A stretch of DNA of 62,123 bases from Cyanobacteria bacterium RI_101 (GCA_016471375.1 WGLZ01000035.1:1-62123), one strand, 5' to 3'. Numbered from the stretch's first letter, positions 42,435 through 54,638 are shown. The notes: generated from the sequence alone by a model not told the origin. Numbers and translations: made by a program.

Positions 42435-43673
42435 ATGGTTTTTTCTCCCGCCGCCAAACCCCTTGCCCTTAGCCCCCAGTCCTACCGGGAGACGCGTCAG
42501 TTCAGCGAACTCCTCTGCCGCCCCCTAGCGGTTGAAGATTACGTTATCCAAAGTATGGCGGACGTCAGTCCTCCTAAATGGCATCTGGCCCATACTACTT
42601 GGTTTTTTGAAACTTTTTTACTGATTCCCCATCTGGCAGGCTACGAGGTTTTCCATCCTCAGTACGGCTACCTCTTTAACTCCTATTACGAAGCCCAGGG
42701 AGAGCGCCACCCCCGGCCCCAAAGGGGTCTTTTGTCCCGCCCGACGGTGGCGGAGATTTATCAATATCGGGCCTATGTGGATCAGGCCATGATTAAGTTA
42801 TTGCCCCGACCCGAATTAGGGGAACTGATTACCTTGGGACTCCACCACGAGCAACAGCATCAAGAATTGCTCTTGATGGACATTAAGCATATTTTGGCCG
42901 TCAATCCTCTGCGCCCGGCCTATCGGAGCGATCTGCCCCCGGCGCCGTCTTTGCAGTCAGAGCCTCTAGAGTGGCGGACTTACCCCGGCGGACTCTACGA
43001 GATTGGCCACTCCGGCGCCGACTTTGCCTTTGACAACGAAACGCCCCGCCATCGTCTTTATCTTCAGGATTTCCAACTGGCGTCTCGGTTAGTCGTAAAC
43101 GGCGAGTATTTAGAATTTATTGAGGCCGGGGGCTACCAAAACCCGGAATATTGGCTTGCGGAAGGCTGGCAGACGGTTAACGCCCAGGGCTGGCAAGCGC
43201 CGCTTTACTGGGAAAAAATCGGCCCGGATTGGGCGGTCATGACCCTAGGGGGCTTAAAGGTTGTCAACCTCGACGAGCCGGTCTGCCACGTCAGTTTCTA
43301 CGAAGCCGACGCCTACGCTCGCTTTCGGGGCCGGCGCTTGCCCACAGAGGCGGAATGGGAACTCGCGGCGAGGAACGAGCGCGCCGAGGGCAATTTTTGC
43401 GAGTCGGGCTACCTCCACCCCGTCCCCGGCAACGGGCAATTTTACGGCGACGTCTGGGAGTGGACCCAAAGCGGTTACGCCCCCTATCCCGGATTCCGTC
43501 CCCTCCAGGGCGCCCTAGGGGAATATAACGGCAAGTTTATGTGCAATCAAATGGTTCTCCGGGGCGGCGCTTGCGTCACGTCCCAGAGCCATATCCGCCC
43601 CACCTATCGCAACTTTTTTCCCCCCGCTTCCCGCTGGCAATTTAGCGGTATTCGCCTAGGAGACGACGCATGA
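42435..43673 (+). CDS. egtB: Hercynine oxygenase EgtB (ergothioneine synthesis)
   Basis: EgtB is a non-heme iron enzyme that adds a thiol-derived sulfoxide to hercynine. The 412 residues have an N-terminal DinB-like domain with iron ligands ('ADVSPPKWHLAHTTWFFETF', 'LGLHHEQQHQELLLMDIKHI', the H-x3-H pair) and a C-terminal formylglycine-enzyme-like domain ('LPTEAEWELAARNE', 'YGDVWEWTQSGYAPYPGF', 'VLRGGACVTSQSHIRPTYRN'). Length is standard. Its stop overlaps the egtD start (ATGA). No egtA or egtC is present, so the thiol donor may be cysteine or glutathione rather than gamma-glutamylcysteine, as in other two-gene systems. Confidence 0.93.
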   Translation: MVFSPAAKPLALSPQSYRETRQFSELLCRPLAVEDYVIQSMADVSPPKWHLAHTTWFFETFLLIPHLAGYEVFHPQYGYLFNSYYEAQGERHPRPQRGLLSRPTVAEIYQYRAYVDQAMIKLLPRPELGELITLGLHHEQQHQELLLMDIKHILAVNPLRPAYRSDLPPAPSLQSEPLEWRTYPGGLYEIGHSGADFAFDNETPRHRLYLQDFQLASRLVVNGEYLEFIEAGGYQNPEYWLAEGWQTVNAQGWQAPLYWEKIGPDWAVMTLGGLKVVNLDEPVCHVSFYEADAYARFRGRRLPTEAEWELAARNERAEGNFCESGYLHPVPGNGQFYGDVWEWTQSGYAPYPGFRPLQGALGEYNGKFMCNQMVLRGGACVTSQSHIRPTYRNFFPPASRWQFSGIRLGDDA

Positions 43674-44629
43674 CCCTGCGCTTTTACGACTTTCACCCCT
43701 CTCTAGGGGATATGCGGACGGAAATTCTCCAGGGTTTAAGACAACCCCAAAAGGCCATTGCCCCCAAATTTCTCTACGATAAAACCGGCGCCGAACTCTT
43801 TAACGCCGTCTGCGAATTGCCGGAATACTATCTCACCCGAGCGGAAATGGCTATTCTCCAGAGCCGGGGAGAAGAAATCGCCCGGTTAATCGGGGACGGC
43901 GCGCTGGTGGAATTTGGGAGCGGCAGTTGCCAAAAAGTGCAAATTCTCCTAGACGCCCAGCGCCGCCTGAATAACGGCGCATTGTCGGCCTATGTCTCCC
44001 TTGATATTTCCAAGGAGCACTTGCTGGAATCCTGCCAAAAACTAGCGGCGCTGTACCCGGAGTTAGAAACCGACGCCATCTGCGCCGACTACACCCAACC
44101 GTTGGTTTGGCCGGAAGAGTTGGCTCGGCGCCGGAAGGTGGGCTTTTTCCCCGGCTCTTCCATTGGTAACTTGGAACCCCAAGAAGCCCTGACATTTTTG
44201 GCCGATAGCCGGCGCCTGTTGGGCCCGGAGGGCGGGCTTTTGATCGGCGTCGATCTGCAAAAAAGCGCCGCTATCCTCGAACCCGCCTACGCCGACGCCC
44301 AGGGGATTTCCGCCGCCTTCGCCCTGAATCTGCTCCGGCGCTTGAATCGGGAACTGGGCGCCGATTTTGACCTTGAGCGATTTACCTATCGGGCCTTTTA
44401 CAATCCCCTGGGACGAATTGAAATGTCTCTAGTCAGTTTACGGGAGCAAACGGTGCGGGTGGCCGGGGAGGTCGTGGTCTTCCGCGCCGGGGAAAGCCTG
44501 CTGACGGAATATTCCTACAAATACTCGGTGGACGGCTTTCAGGCGCTGGCCCGCAAAGCCGGTTATCAACCGAAACAGGTCTGGCTAGACGAGGATCGGC
44601 TTTTTAGCGTCCATTATCTTCAGGTTTAA
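43670..44629 (+). CDS. egtD: L-histidine N-alpha-methyltransferase EgtD
   Basis: EgtD trimethylates histidine to hercynine using SAM, the first step of ergothioneine synthesis. The 319-residue protein has 'PQKAIAPKFLYDKTGAELFN', 'CELPEYYLTRAEMAIL', 'LVEFGSGSCQKVQILLDA' (SAM motif), 'YVSLDISKEHLLESC', 'VGFFPGSSIGNLEPQEAL' and 'LLIGVDLQKSAAIL'. It is coupled to egtB by a 4-bp overlap and followed 3 bp later by thiE. Length is normal. Confidence 0.95.
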   Translation: MTLRFYDFHPSLGDMRTEILQGLRQPQKAIAPKFLYDKTGAELFNAVCELPEYYLTRAEMAILQSRGEEIARLIGDGALVEFGSGSCQKVQILLDAQRRLNNGALSAYVSLDISKEHLLESCQKLAALYPELETDAICADYTQPLVWPEELARRRKVGFFPGSSIGNLEPQEALTFLADSRRLLGPEGGLLIGVDLQKSAAILEPAYADAQGISAAFALNLLRRLNRELGADFDLERFTYRAFYNPLGRIEMSLVSLREQTVRVAGEVVVFRAGESLLTEYSYKYSVDGFQALARKAGYQPKQVWLDEDRLFSVHYLQV

Positions 44630-44632
44630 CCG

Positions 44633-45694
44633 ATGACTTCTAACATGGCTCCCCACTCTCTCCCGCCGACGGCGCTGGCCCGCCTCCTGGACGCCAACCT
44701 GAACCGGGCCCGGGAAGGACTGCGGGTGATTGAGGATTGGTGCCGTTTTGGTCTGGACAATACGGCGCTAACAGAGCGTTGTAAGCAAATTCGGCAGGAA
44801 TTGGCCCCTTGGCACCGGGAAGATCTGCGTCAGGGCAGGGATACGGCCGGGGATGTGGGAACAGCGCTTTCCCACCCCCAGGAAGAGCGCCGTCAGGATC
44901 TCCGGGCCGTTCTCTTGGCCAACCTCTGTCGCGTGCAGGAATCTCTCCGGGTTTTAGAAGAGTACGGCAAACTGCGAGACCCGGAGATGGGCAAGGTCTG
45001 CAAGCGCCTGCGGTATCAGGTTTACATCCTCGAAACAGAGCTTTTTCGCCCCCGACAACATCGGCTAGAGCGCCTGAAGGCGGCGCGGTTATACCTCGTC
45101 ACCTCTCCCCAGCCCAATTTACCGGCCATCGTGGAAGCGGCGCTGGCGGGGGGCTTAACCCTGGTGCAGTACCGGGATAAAACCGCGGAGGACAATCAGC
45201 GTTATGCCCTCGCGTTAGAACTGGCTCGACTCTGCCGCCAGTACGGCGCCCTGTTTTTAGTCAACGACCGCCCGGATCTGGCCCTGGCCGTCGGCGCCGA
45301 CGGGGTTCACCTGGGGCAACAGGATCTTCCCATCGCCGTCGCCCGGAATCTGCTGGGGCCGGATTTAATCATTGGGCGCTCCACCACCAATCCCGAGGAA
45401 ATGGCCCGGGCCCTGGAGGAAGGCGCCGATTATATTGGCGTGGGGCCGATTTATCCGACTCCCACCAAGGCCGGGAAAGCCGCGGCGGGTTTAGACTACG
45501 CCCAATACGCTCGGGATCATGCTTCTATTCCTTGGTTCGCCATCGGCGGCATTGATAACGACAATTTAGAAGTTGTTCTTCAGGCCGGCGCTAAACAGGT
45601 GGCGGTTGTCCGGGCCATTATGGAAGCGCCGGATCCCCGCCAGGCGACCCAGGATTTACTCCAGAAATTAAGCGCAGTTAGGGAGGGCGTTTAA
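44633..45694 (+). CDS. thiE: Thiamine-phosphate synthase with cyanobacterial N-terminal extension
   Basis: ThiE joins HMP-pyrophosphate and thiazole phosphate to thiamine phosphate. In the 353 residues, the first about 140 form a helical extension ('ARLLDANLNRAREGLRVIED', 'LANLCRVQESLRVLEEYGKL') common in cyanobacterial ThiE; the TIM barrel follows with 'LTLVQYRDKTAEDN', 'LFLVNDRPDLALAVGADGVH', 'LIIGRSTTNPEEM', 'ADYIGVGPIYPTPTK' and 'WFAIGGI'. It starts 3 bp after egtD, so it is the third gene of the egt operon. I see no TPP riboswitch upstream. Confidence 0.94.
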   Translation: MTSNMAPHSLPPTALARLLDANLNRAREGLRVIEDWCRFGLDNTALTERCKQIRQELAPWHREDLRQGRDTAGDVGTALSHPQEERRQDLRAVLLANLCRVQESLRVLEEYGKLRDPEMGKVCKRLRYQVYILETELFRPRQHRLERLKAARLYLVTSPQPNLPAIVEAALAGGLTLVQYRDKTAEDNQRYALALELARLCRQYGALFLVNDRPDLALAVGADGVHLGQQDLPIAVARNLLGPDLIIGRSTTNPEEMARALEEGADYIGVGPIYPTPTKAGKAAAGLDYAQYARDHASIPWFAIGGIDNDNLEVVLQAGAKQVAVVRAIMEAPDPRQATQDLLQKLSAVREGV

Positions 45695-45696
45695 AA

Positions 45697-45861
45697 CGGG
45701 TCAATGACGCCGATGAACAATTGCGAGAATTTGGTGAACTTCCCAAGAATAAGTGAAAACTTGTCGAAGCTTGGATTGCTATTCACCAAGAAGAATTAAT
45801 CGCAGATTGGACGTTAGCGGTTGATGGTCAAGAACCTTTCAGAATCGATCCTTTAAAATAA
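45697..45861 (+). pseudogene. Truncated DUF4160-like gene with an in-frame stop
   Basis: In one frame: 'RVNDADEQLREFGELPKNK', a TGA stop, then 'KLVEAWIAIHQEELIADWTL', 'AVDGQEPFRIDPLK' and a final TAA. The tail 'W.LA..GQEPF.I.PLK' matches DUF4160, normally paired with DUF2442, whose gene follows 12 bp later. The 5' end is missing (it abuts the thiE stop), so the gene is both truncated and interrupted. A sequencing error at the TGA is possible but would not restore the N-terminus. Confidence 0.68.
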
Positions 45862-45873
45862 TGGAAAATTAAT

Positions 45874-46113
45874 ATGAATCCTTATGTTAAAAAAGTTGAA
45901 CCACTAGATAACTATCATTTAAAACTCTGGTTTGAAAATGGAGAAAAAAAGATTTTTGACTTAACACCCTATCTCAACAAAGACATATTTAAACAATTAC
46001 AAAATATCTCTTTATTTACCTCAGCGCAAGTCATTGCCGGTTCGGTCGAATGGCCAAACGGACTTGACCTGAGTTATGACACTCTCTATTTGGAAGGGGA
46101 AACGGGGGAATGA
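45874..46113 (+). CDS. DUF2442 family protein
   Basis: A 79-residue protein: 'VEPLDNYHLKLWFENGEKKI', 'FDLTPYL', 'AQVIAGSVEWPNGLDLSYDT' is the DUF2442 pattern. DUF2442 and DUF4160 genes commonly form a two-gene unit suspected to act as a toxin-antitoxin pair. Here the partner is broken, leaving DUF2442 orphaned. The AT-rich composition differs from the surrounding thiE and egt genes, suggesting transfer. Confidence 0.8.
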   Translation: MNPYVKKVEPLDNYHLKLWFENGEKKIFDLTPYLNKDIFKQLQNISLFTSAQVIAGSVEWPNGLDLSYDTLYLEGETGE

Positions 46114-46153
46114 AAGGTTGCGGTGTGGGGGGAAATTTAGATAATATTCAGAT

Positions 46154-46267
46154 ATATAGCATTTACGGATGAGTCGTGAAGGCAATCCCATGATGATCCC
46201 CCCCAACCCCCCTTGCCAAGGGGGGCACTAGTCGGAGTCTGTTCATGATTCATTTAAATTTGCTATA
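46154..46267. mobile_element. MITE-like element with imperfect terminal inverted repeats
   Basis: The left end TATAGCATTTACGGATGAG and the inverted right end TATAGCAAATTTAAATGAA match imperfectly over about 27 bp. The interior has CCCCCCTT...AAGGGGGG. The right-end sequence recurs at 61923-61952, and a related pair bounds 46859-47074. It has no coding capacity, so it would need a transposase in trans. Confidence 0.6.
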
Positions 46268-46417
46268 GTGTCATTCCCTTGACCATAAGCCAGTCACAAT
46301 GGCTGAAACCCGATATTCTCCCGTTGAGCGCCGACGGCTGTAAAATTCATTAGTTGAGTCGCCATGATCAAAGACCCCAAAAACTAGATTCTCTAAATTG
46401 CCCCTTCCCCAATTCCC

Positions 46418-46855
46418 ATGAACATCGAAACCTTTTTGCCCTATATTAAATACCTTGGTATCGCAGGAATCTCTATTCTTGGCATCGTTTTATTGCTATG
46501 GTTAGGATTAGCAATTACAATCATGACGAGAACCCAAGGAGTTCCTAAAGCCCTTAATCATTTTTTCTATCACATTGGCCAAGACCAAATTAATCAGGCT
46601 TATCAACTAACAACTGCTGATTATCAAAGAAAAATAAGCAAACAACAATTTATTAAATTTATTAAAACCCATGATCTTAAAACAAACAAAAGGATTCTGA
46701 TTGGCATTCAAATGAGTAGTAATGGGATGAAAGATATTCCTGTGAAAGTTGTCCTCAAATCTGGCAAAGAAATTCCCACGGTTATTGATATCGTTAAACA
46801 AGACAAAACCTTGCTCATTGATCGCTTGGATTTGGACTTATCATCAGATTCTTAG
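46418..46855 (+). CDS. Hypothetical membrane-anchored protein
   Basis: A 145-residue protein with one N-terminal membrane helix ('YLGIAGISILGIVLLLWLGL') and a polar domain: 'FFYHIGQDQINQAYQLTTAD' and 'VVLKSGKEIPTVIDIVKQD'. The polar part resembles small SnoaL/DUF4864-type alpha-beta domains but I cannot assign it. It is AT-rich without GGCGCC and lies between two MITE-like elements, so it may be acquired. The topology suggests a periplasmic or lumenal domain. Confidence 0.65.
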   Translation: MNIETFLPYIKYLGIAGISILGIVLLLWLGLAITIMTRTQGVPKALNHFFYHIGQDQINQAYQLTTADYQRKISKQQFIKFIKTHDLKTNKRILIGIQMSSNGMKDIPVKVVLKSGKEIPTVIDIVKQDKTLLIDRLDLDLSSDS

Positions 46856-46858
46856 CCT

Positions 46859-47074
46859 TTTATAACAGGCCTAAATGGGTGGTAAACGCAATCCACTGGT
46901 TATCCCCACCTAGCCCCCCTTTGAATGAAAGGGGGGAACCGGCTTTTAAAGTCCCCCTTACAAAGGGGGATTTAGGGGGATCAAACCCAAAACTGAGTCT
47001 TTAGCCGAGATCTGTATACACCGAAGGGGGAGCAAACCGGAGTCTGTTCATAATTAACTTAGACTTGCTATATA
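46859..47074. mobile_element. MITE-like element with G-rich interior, second copy
   Basis: Ends resemble the copy at 46154-46267: the left end begins TATAACAGGCCTAAATGGG, the inverted right end TATAGCAAGTCTAAGTTAA. The interior carries CCCCCCTTTGAATGAAAGG and CCCCCTTACAAAGGGGGATT, plus 'ACTGAGTCTTTAGCCGAGAT', shared with about 61670-61690. No coding capacity. Confidence 0.6.
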
Positions 47075-47298
47075 ATCAAACTCTTGCCAGTTTAGTCACC
47101 ACGATCAAAGACCCCAAAAACTGGATTCGCTAAATTGCCTTAGTCTCCCCCAAAACAAAAGACTTGCGTACTCCATGCTTCAGGCAGGGCATCGCAGGTT
47201 CGGGCCGGCGCCGGTAGCCAGAATCGCCCCCTTGGGCTAGAATTATTACGATTTGTTACCATTCTCGCTCCCTCCCGCCAGTAAAATTTATAGCTTAT

Positions 47299-49092
47299 AT
47301 GTCCCTGCCTATTCGTAACGTCGCCATCATCGCCCACGTTGACCACGGGAAAACCACCCTGGTGGACGCGCTTCTCCGTCAGTCCGGCATCTTCCGGGAG
47401 GGGGAAGAGGTTCCCGACTGCGTGATGGATTCCAATGATTTGGAGCGGGAGCGGGGCATTACCATTTTGTCGAAAAACACCGCCGTTCGTTATCAAGAGA
47501 CCTTAATTAATATCGTCGACACCCCTGGTCACGCCGACTTTGGCGGGGAAGTGGAACGGGTTTTAGGAATGGTGGACGGCTGTATTTTAATCGTGGACGC
47601 CAACGAAGGCCCCATGCCCCAGACCCGCTTTGTCCTCAAAAAGGCGCTGGAAAAGGGTCTCCGGCCCATTGTGGTGGTCAATAAGATCGACCGTCCCCGG
47701 GCCGACCCCAACACCGCCGTGGATAAAGTTTTTGATCTGTTTGTGGAACTCGGCGCCGACGACGACCAGTGCGATTTCACCACCTTGTTCGCCTCCGGTC
47801 TAGCGGGCTTTGCCAAGGAAAGTCTCGAAGACGAATCGGAAGACATGAAACCCCTCTTTGAGGCTATCCTCCACCATGTGCCGCCTCCGGCGGGAGACCC
47901 GACTAAACCCCTCCAGTTGCAGGTCACGACCCTGGGTTACGACAATTACCTTGGGCGGATGATCATCGGTCGCATCCACAACGGCACGATCCAAGCCAAC
48001 CAACAGGTGGCGCTGATTAAGGACACCGGCGACATTGTGAAGGGCAAAGTCGCTAAACTCTTCGGTTTTGAAGGCCTGCGTCAGGTGGAACTCCAGGAAG
48101 CCGGCGCCGGTTATATTGTGGCGGTGGCGGGCTTTGCCGACGCCAATATCGGGGAAACCCTGACCTGTCCCGATAATCCCCAGGCTCTGCCCCTGATCAA
48201 AGTGGACGAACCCACTCTACAAATGACCTTTAGCGTCAACGATTCCCCCTTCGCCGGTCAGGAGGGCAAATTCGTCACCTCCCGGCAGTTGCGGGATCGT
48301 CTGCAACGGGAATTGGAAACTAACGTCGCTCTGCGGGTGGAGGACGGCGACAGCGCCGAGAAATTCCTCGTTTCCGGCCGGGGGGAACTGCACCTGGGCA
48401 TTTTGATTGAAACCATGCGCCGGGAGGGCTACGAGTTCCAGGTCTCCCAACCCCAGGTGATTTACCGAGAAATTAAGGGCCAGCCCTGCGAACCCTACGA
48501 ATATCTGGTTCTGGACGTGCCGGAAAGCGCCGTGGGGGCCTCCATCGAGCGTCTGGGGCAACGGAAGGGGGAAATGCAGGATATGCAGACCGGAGCTAAT
48601 GGACGCACCCAACTGGAGTTTGTGATTCCGGCCCGGGGTTTAATCGGCTTTCGGGGCGAGTTTATCCGCCTCACCCGGGGGGAAGGGATCATGAACCATA
48701 GCTTTTTAGAGTACCGTCCCCTCTGCGGCGATCTGGAAACCCGCTACAACGGCGTGATTATCGCCTTTGAGGAAGGGGTGTCCACCTTCTACGCCATGAA
48801 AAACGCCGAAGACCGGGGCGTCTTCTTCATTACCCCTGGCACCAAGGTCTATAAAGGCATGATCGTGGGGGAACACAACCGACCCCAGGATTTAGAACTG
48901 AATGTCTGTAAAACCAAACAGTTGACTAACCACCGCTCCGCTACTGGGGACGAACTGGTGCAACTGCAAACCCCGGTGGATATGAGTCTAGAGCGGGCGC
49001 TGGAATATATCGGCGCCGACGAGTTGGTGGAAATCACGCCCCAATCCATCCGTCTGCGGAAACTGAAAACCGCCAAACTCGCCAAACGGTAG
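47299..49092 (+). CDS. typA: Translational GTPase TypA/BipA
   Basis: A ribosome-binding GTPase linked to stress response and 50S assembly. The 597 residues start '[20 protein letters not shown]' (G1 AHVDHGKT), with '[12 protein letters not shown]' (G2), '[13 protein letters not shown]' (G3) and 'NKIDRPRA' (G4), followed by beta-barrel, domain III and V regions and the BipA-specific C-terminal domain ('[20 protein letters not shown]'). Length is standard. Its TAG is followed without a gap by the ATG of the pentapeptide gene. Confidence 0.97.
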   Translation: MSLPIRNVAIIAHVDHGKTTLVDALLRQSGIFREGEEVPDCVMDSNDLERERGITILSKNTAVRYQETLINIVDTPGHADFGGEVERVLGMVDGCILIVDANEGPMPQTRFVLKKALEKGLRPIVVVNKIDRPRADPNTAVDKVFDLFVELGADDDQCDFTTLFASGLAGFAKESLEDESEDMKPLFEAILHHVPPPAGDPTKPLQLQVTTLGYDNYLGRMIIGRIHNGTIQANQQVALIKDTGDIVKGKVAKLFGFEGLRQVELQEAGAGYIVAVAGFADANIGETLTCPDNPQALPLIKVDEPTLQMTFSVNDSPFAGQEGKFVTSRQLRDRLQRELETNVALRVEDGDSAEKFLVSGRGELHLGILIETMRREGYEFQVSQPQVIYREIKGQPCEPYEYLVLDVPESAVGASIERLGQRKGEMQDMQTGANGRTQLEFVIPARGLIGFRGEFIRLTRGEGIMNHSFLEYRPLCGDLETRYNGVIIAFEEGVSTFYAMKNAEDRGVFFITPGTKVYKGMIVGEHNRPQDLELNVCKTKQLTNHRSATGDELVQLQTPVDMSLERALEYIGADELVEITPQSIRLRKLKTAKLAKR

Positions 49093-49683
49093 ATGGATGG
49101 ACTCTCTGCCCCCCTCGATTTCCCCCATCGCTCCTTGTATCGAGCCAATTTAATGGGGGCGGATCTGCGGGGAACAATCCTTACCGGCGCCGATCTGCGG
49201 GAAGCGAACCTGATCGCCGCCTGCTTACGCCAGGGCAATCTCCGGCGCGCTAATTTATCTCGGGCTTTGCTCCGGCGCTGTAACCTGAGCGAGGCGGATC
49301 TGCGGGACGTCCAGGCTAACGAGACCGATTTAAGCGCCGCCGCCTTAACGGATAGCGAAGCCCAGGGAATCTGCCTCTACCGAGCCAATTTAACCGGCGC
49401 CGTTTTAATACGGGGGCATTTTGCCCAGACCTACGGCCCGGAGGCGAATTGCCAAGACCTTTGGGGAGACTATCTGGATTTACGCTGGTCTAACCTGCGA
49501 AACGCCTCTTTTAGCGGCGCTCGCCTCCGTTACGCCCGTCTGGACGGCGCCGATCTCCGGGGAGCGGATTTTGCCGGCGCCGATCTAGAAGGAGCCAGTC
49601 TCATTGGCGCTCGACTGGAAGGCGCTCATTTTACGGGAGCCAATTTAAGCGCCGTTCATTTTGATCCCGCCGCTCTGGGCTGA
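49093..49683 (+). CDS. Pentapeptide repeat protein
   Basis: A 196-residue protein, mostly A(D/N)LxX repeats ('GADLRGTILTGADLREANLI', '[20 protein letters not shown]'), which fold into a right-handed quadrilateral beta-helix; a short non-repeat stretch ('AQTYGPEANCQDLWGDYLDL') splits the array. No signal peptide. Its ATG immediately follows the typA stop with no spacer, implying reinitiation or coupling. Some pentapeptide proteins mimic DNA, but no such function can be read here. Confidence 0.87.
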   Translation: MDGLSAPLDFPHRSLYRANLMGADLRGTILTGADLREANLIAACLRQGNLRRANLSRALLRRCNLSEADLRDVQANETDLSAAALTDSEAQGICLYRANLTGAVLIRGHFAQTYGPEANCQDLWGDYLDLRWSNLRNASFSGARLRYARLDGADLRGADFAGADLEGASLIGARLEGAHFTGANLSAVHFDPAALG

Positions 49684-49746
49684 GCGGTCTTAACGTCCTG
49701 AGTTCGGGGTGACCTAGGGCGGTTGGGCCGTCAGCTCAAAAAAAAG

Positions 49747-49776
49747 TTGCCAAAACGGCGCCAAGTGTTATATGCT
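49747..49776 (+). promoter_or_regulatory. Candidate promoter of the initiator tRNA gene
   Basis: TTGCCA (49747-49752) and TATGCT (49771-49776) with an 18-bp spacer, ending 12 bp before the tRNA. The -35 matches five of six consensus bases. Confidence 0.6.
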
Positions 49777-49788
49777 AAGTAAACACAT

Positions 49789-49862
<74 letters not shown>

Positions 49863-49882
49863 TTTCTCAAAATCTGGCTTCG

Positions 49883-49941
49883 GCTACGCTCAGCCAGCTT
49901 GGTTAGCCTAGTTTATAGCGCTACGCTCAGCCAGCTTGGTT
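49883..49941. repeat. 22-bp direct repeat downstream of the tRNA
   Basis: GCTACGCTCAGCCAGCTT plus GGTT occurs at 49883-49904 and again at 49920-49941, 37 bp apart start to start. Each unit contains an inverted CTGGCT-like stem (CAGCCAGCTTGG). It is downstream of a tRNA, a common site for integration scars, but no integrase is nearby. Confidence 0.75.
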
Positions 49942-50042
49942 GGACTAGAAGGTTATCTTGCCCTCAGCTAGCGCCTCGCTTCTTAGTTCTAGACCTCGGC
50001 TATCGGCCCCGGCGCCTCTAGAATCTGATCACTGTCATCTGA

Positions 50043-53188
<3,146 letters not shown>

Positions 53189-53298
53189 TTGTTTACTCCT
53201 AGAATTACGGCGGGCGTTAAGATGAATTATCTTGAAGAGGAGAGTCTTGCGCAGCGTTTGCTAACTGATATCTGTCATCTGATATCTGTTATCTGAAC

Positions 53299-54222
53299 TT
53301 AGGCCGCGAGGGCGTAGGAACGGCGCCGGAGAAATTGAGTGATTCCCTCTAAAGGAAGGGGGCGACTAATGAGATAACCTTGGATTACATCGCAGTGGAA
53401 ACTCTTGAGCAGGTGAAACTGCTCCCAGGTTTCCACCCCTTCCGCCACGACCTTGAGTTTTAGACGGCGCCCCAGATCAATCATCCCCTGAAGCAGAATG
53501 CGATTTTTAGGAGAGCGATCGAGGTCTTTCAGGAATGATTTATCCAACTTTAAGGACTGAACAGGCAAATCCTTGAGACAAAAGAGGGAAGAATAACCGA
53601 CGCCAAAATCGTCAATGGCGACTCGAACCCCTAGCTTTTGCAACCGTTCCAGCGCCGTCCGGGCTTGCGCTAAATTTTTGACCAAACAACTTTCGGTAAT
53701 TTCCAACTCCAAGCAGTCCGGCGACATTTGGGTCTGGGCTAAAACCCGCTCCACGCCCTCGGCCCAACCCGGCGCCGTCAGTTGCAGAGCCGAGAGATTG
53801 ACCGAGAGTTTCGGGGGCGCGATATTCGCTCGGCTCCAGCGCCGGTATTGACGACAGGCTTCTTCTAAAACCCAATGCCCGAGGACGTGAATAAAACCGG
53901 TAGTTTCCGCGAGGGGGATAAAAACGTCGGGAGAAATGGCGCCCCGTCGGGGATCTGTCCAGCGTAGAAGAACCTCTAGCCCTTCTAAGGCGCCGCCGTT
54001 GGCCGCCGTTTGGGGTTGATAGTGGAGGGAGAACTCCCCGCGCGCTAGGGCCCGCCGGAGATGGCGGGCTTGCGGTTCCGAATCCTGAGAAAGCGGGTCG
54101 GAGGAGAGAAACCCTAAATTGGGAAGCGCGAGGGCTTGGGGGCGCCGGGATAAAACAGCGGAGGACATAGGGAGCCAAGAAAGGGTTAAAAGCGGCGGGT
54201 CGGTTGGGAGCCTCGACCTCAT
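53299..54222 (-). CDS. EAL-domain cyclic-di-GMP phosphodiesterase
   Basis: A 307-residue protein whose last about 255 residues form a complete EAL domain: E-V-L in 'GLEVLLRWTDP', 'SVNLSALQL', 'CLELEITESCL', 'VRVAIDDFGVGYSSLFCLKD', 'KLDKSFL' and 'VVAEGVETWEQF'. All metal and catalytic residues appear intact, so it probably hydrolyses c-di-GMP to pGpG. There is no GGDEF or sensor domain; the N-terminal 45 residues are unstructured. The ATG at 54222 has AGGA seven bases upstream; an inner ATG at 54168 is possible. The receiver-PATAN gene is next downstream. Confidence 0.9.
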   Translation of the reverse strand: MRSRLPTDPPLLTLSWLPMSSAVLSRRPQALALPNLGFLSSDPLSQDSEPQARHLRRALARGEFSLHYQPQTAANGGALEGLEVLLRWTDPRRGAISPDVFIPLAETTGFIHVLGHWVLEEACRQYRRWSRANIAPPKLSVNLSALQLTAPGWAEGVERVLAQTQMSPDCLELEITESCLVKNLAQARTALERLQKLGVRVAIDDFGVGYSSLFCLKDLPVQSLKLDKSFLKDLDRSPKNRILLQGMIDLGRRLKLKVVAEGVETWEQFHLLKSFHCDVIQGYLISRPLPLEGITQFLRRRSYALAA

Positions 54223-54344
54223 AGCCTCATCCTAGGGAAATCGCCCCGTCCTGTCTTGAGCGATTTTTGACAAACTAGCCGATTTTTGACCTGGCTTTCG
54301 CTTTGCTACACTCTGATCACCGATCTTTACCCATTCGTTTAACC

Positions 54345-54638
54345 ATGCCCGCTCCCGCTCGCCTCAGCCACTCCGATCTGCAAAGCGCCCTCAAGACCCT
54401 CTGCGGTTGGAGTCTTCAGGCCGATAAGCTCCACCGCCAATTCCAGTTTCAGGATTTTAACCAAGCCTTTGGCTTTATGACCCGGTTGGCGCTGGTGGCG
54501 GAAACTCTGGGACACCATCCCGAATGGTTCAATGTTTATAACCGGGTCACTATCGATCTGACGACCCACGACGCCGGGGGCGTCACGGCGCTGGACGTGC
54601 AGTTTGCTCAGAAGGCCAACGAGTTCGCCGGTTTTTAG
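54345..54638 (+). CDS. 4a-hydroxytetrahydrobiopterin dehydratase (PCD/DCoH)
   Basis: A 97-residue pterin-4a-carbinolamine dehydratase: '[20 protein letters not shown]', '[20 protein letters not shown]' and '[20 protein letters not shown]' with the conserved histidine pair (HHPEW). It recycles oxidised pterin cofactors; in cyanobacteria, which often lack phenylalanine hydroxylase, a role in molybdopterin or tetrahydropterin metabolism is suggested. A TTG at 54303 opens the frame, but the ATG at 54345 fits the family. Confidence 0.92.
   Translation: MPAPARLSHSDLQSALKTLCGWSLQADKLHRQFQFQDFNQAFGFMTRLALVAETLGHHPEWFNVYNRVTIDLTTHDAGGVTALDVQFAQKANEFAGF

Noticed and set aside
44400-44640. TPP riboswitch before thiE
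   Set aside because: thiE starts 3 bp after egtD and no THI-box-like sequence is visible in the preceding coding region or before egtB.
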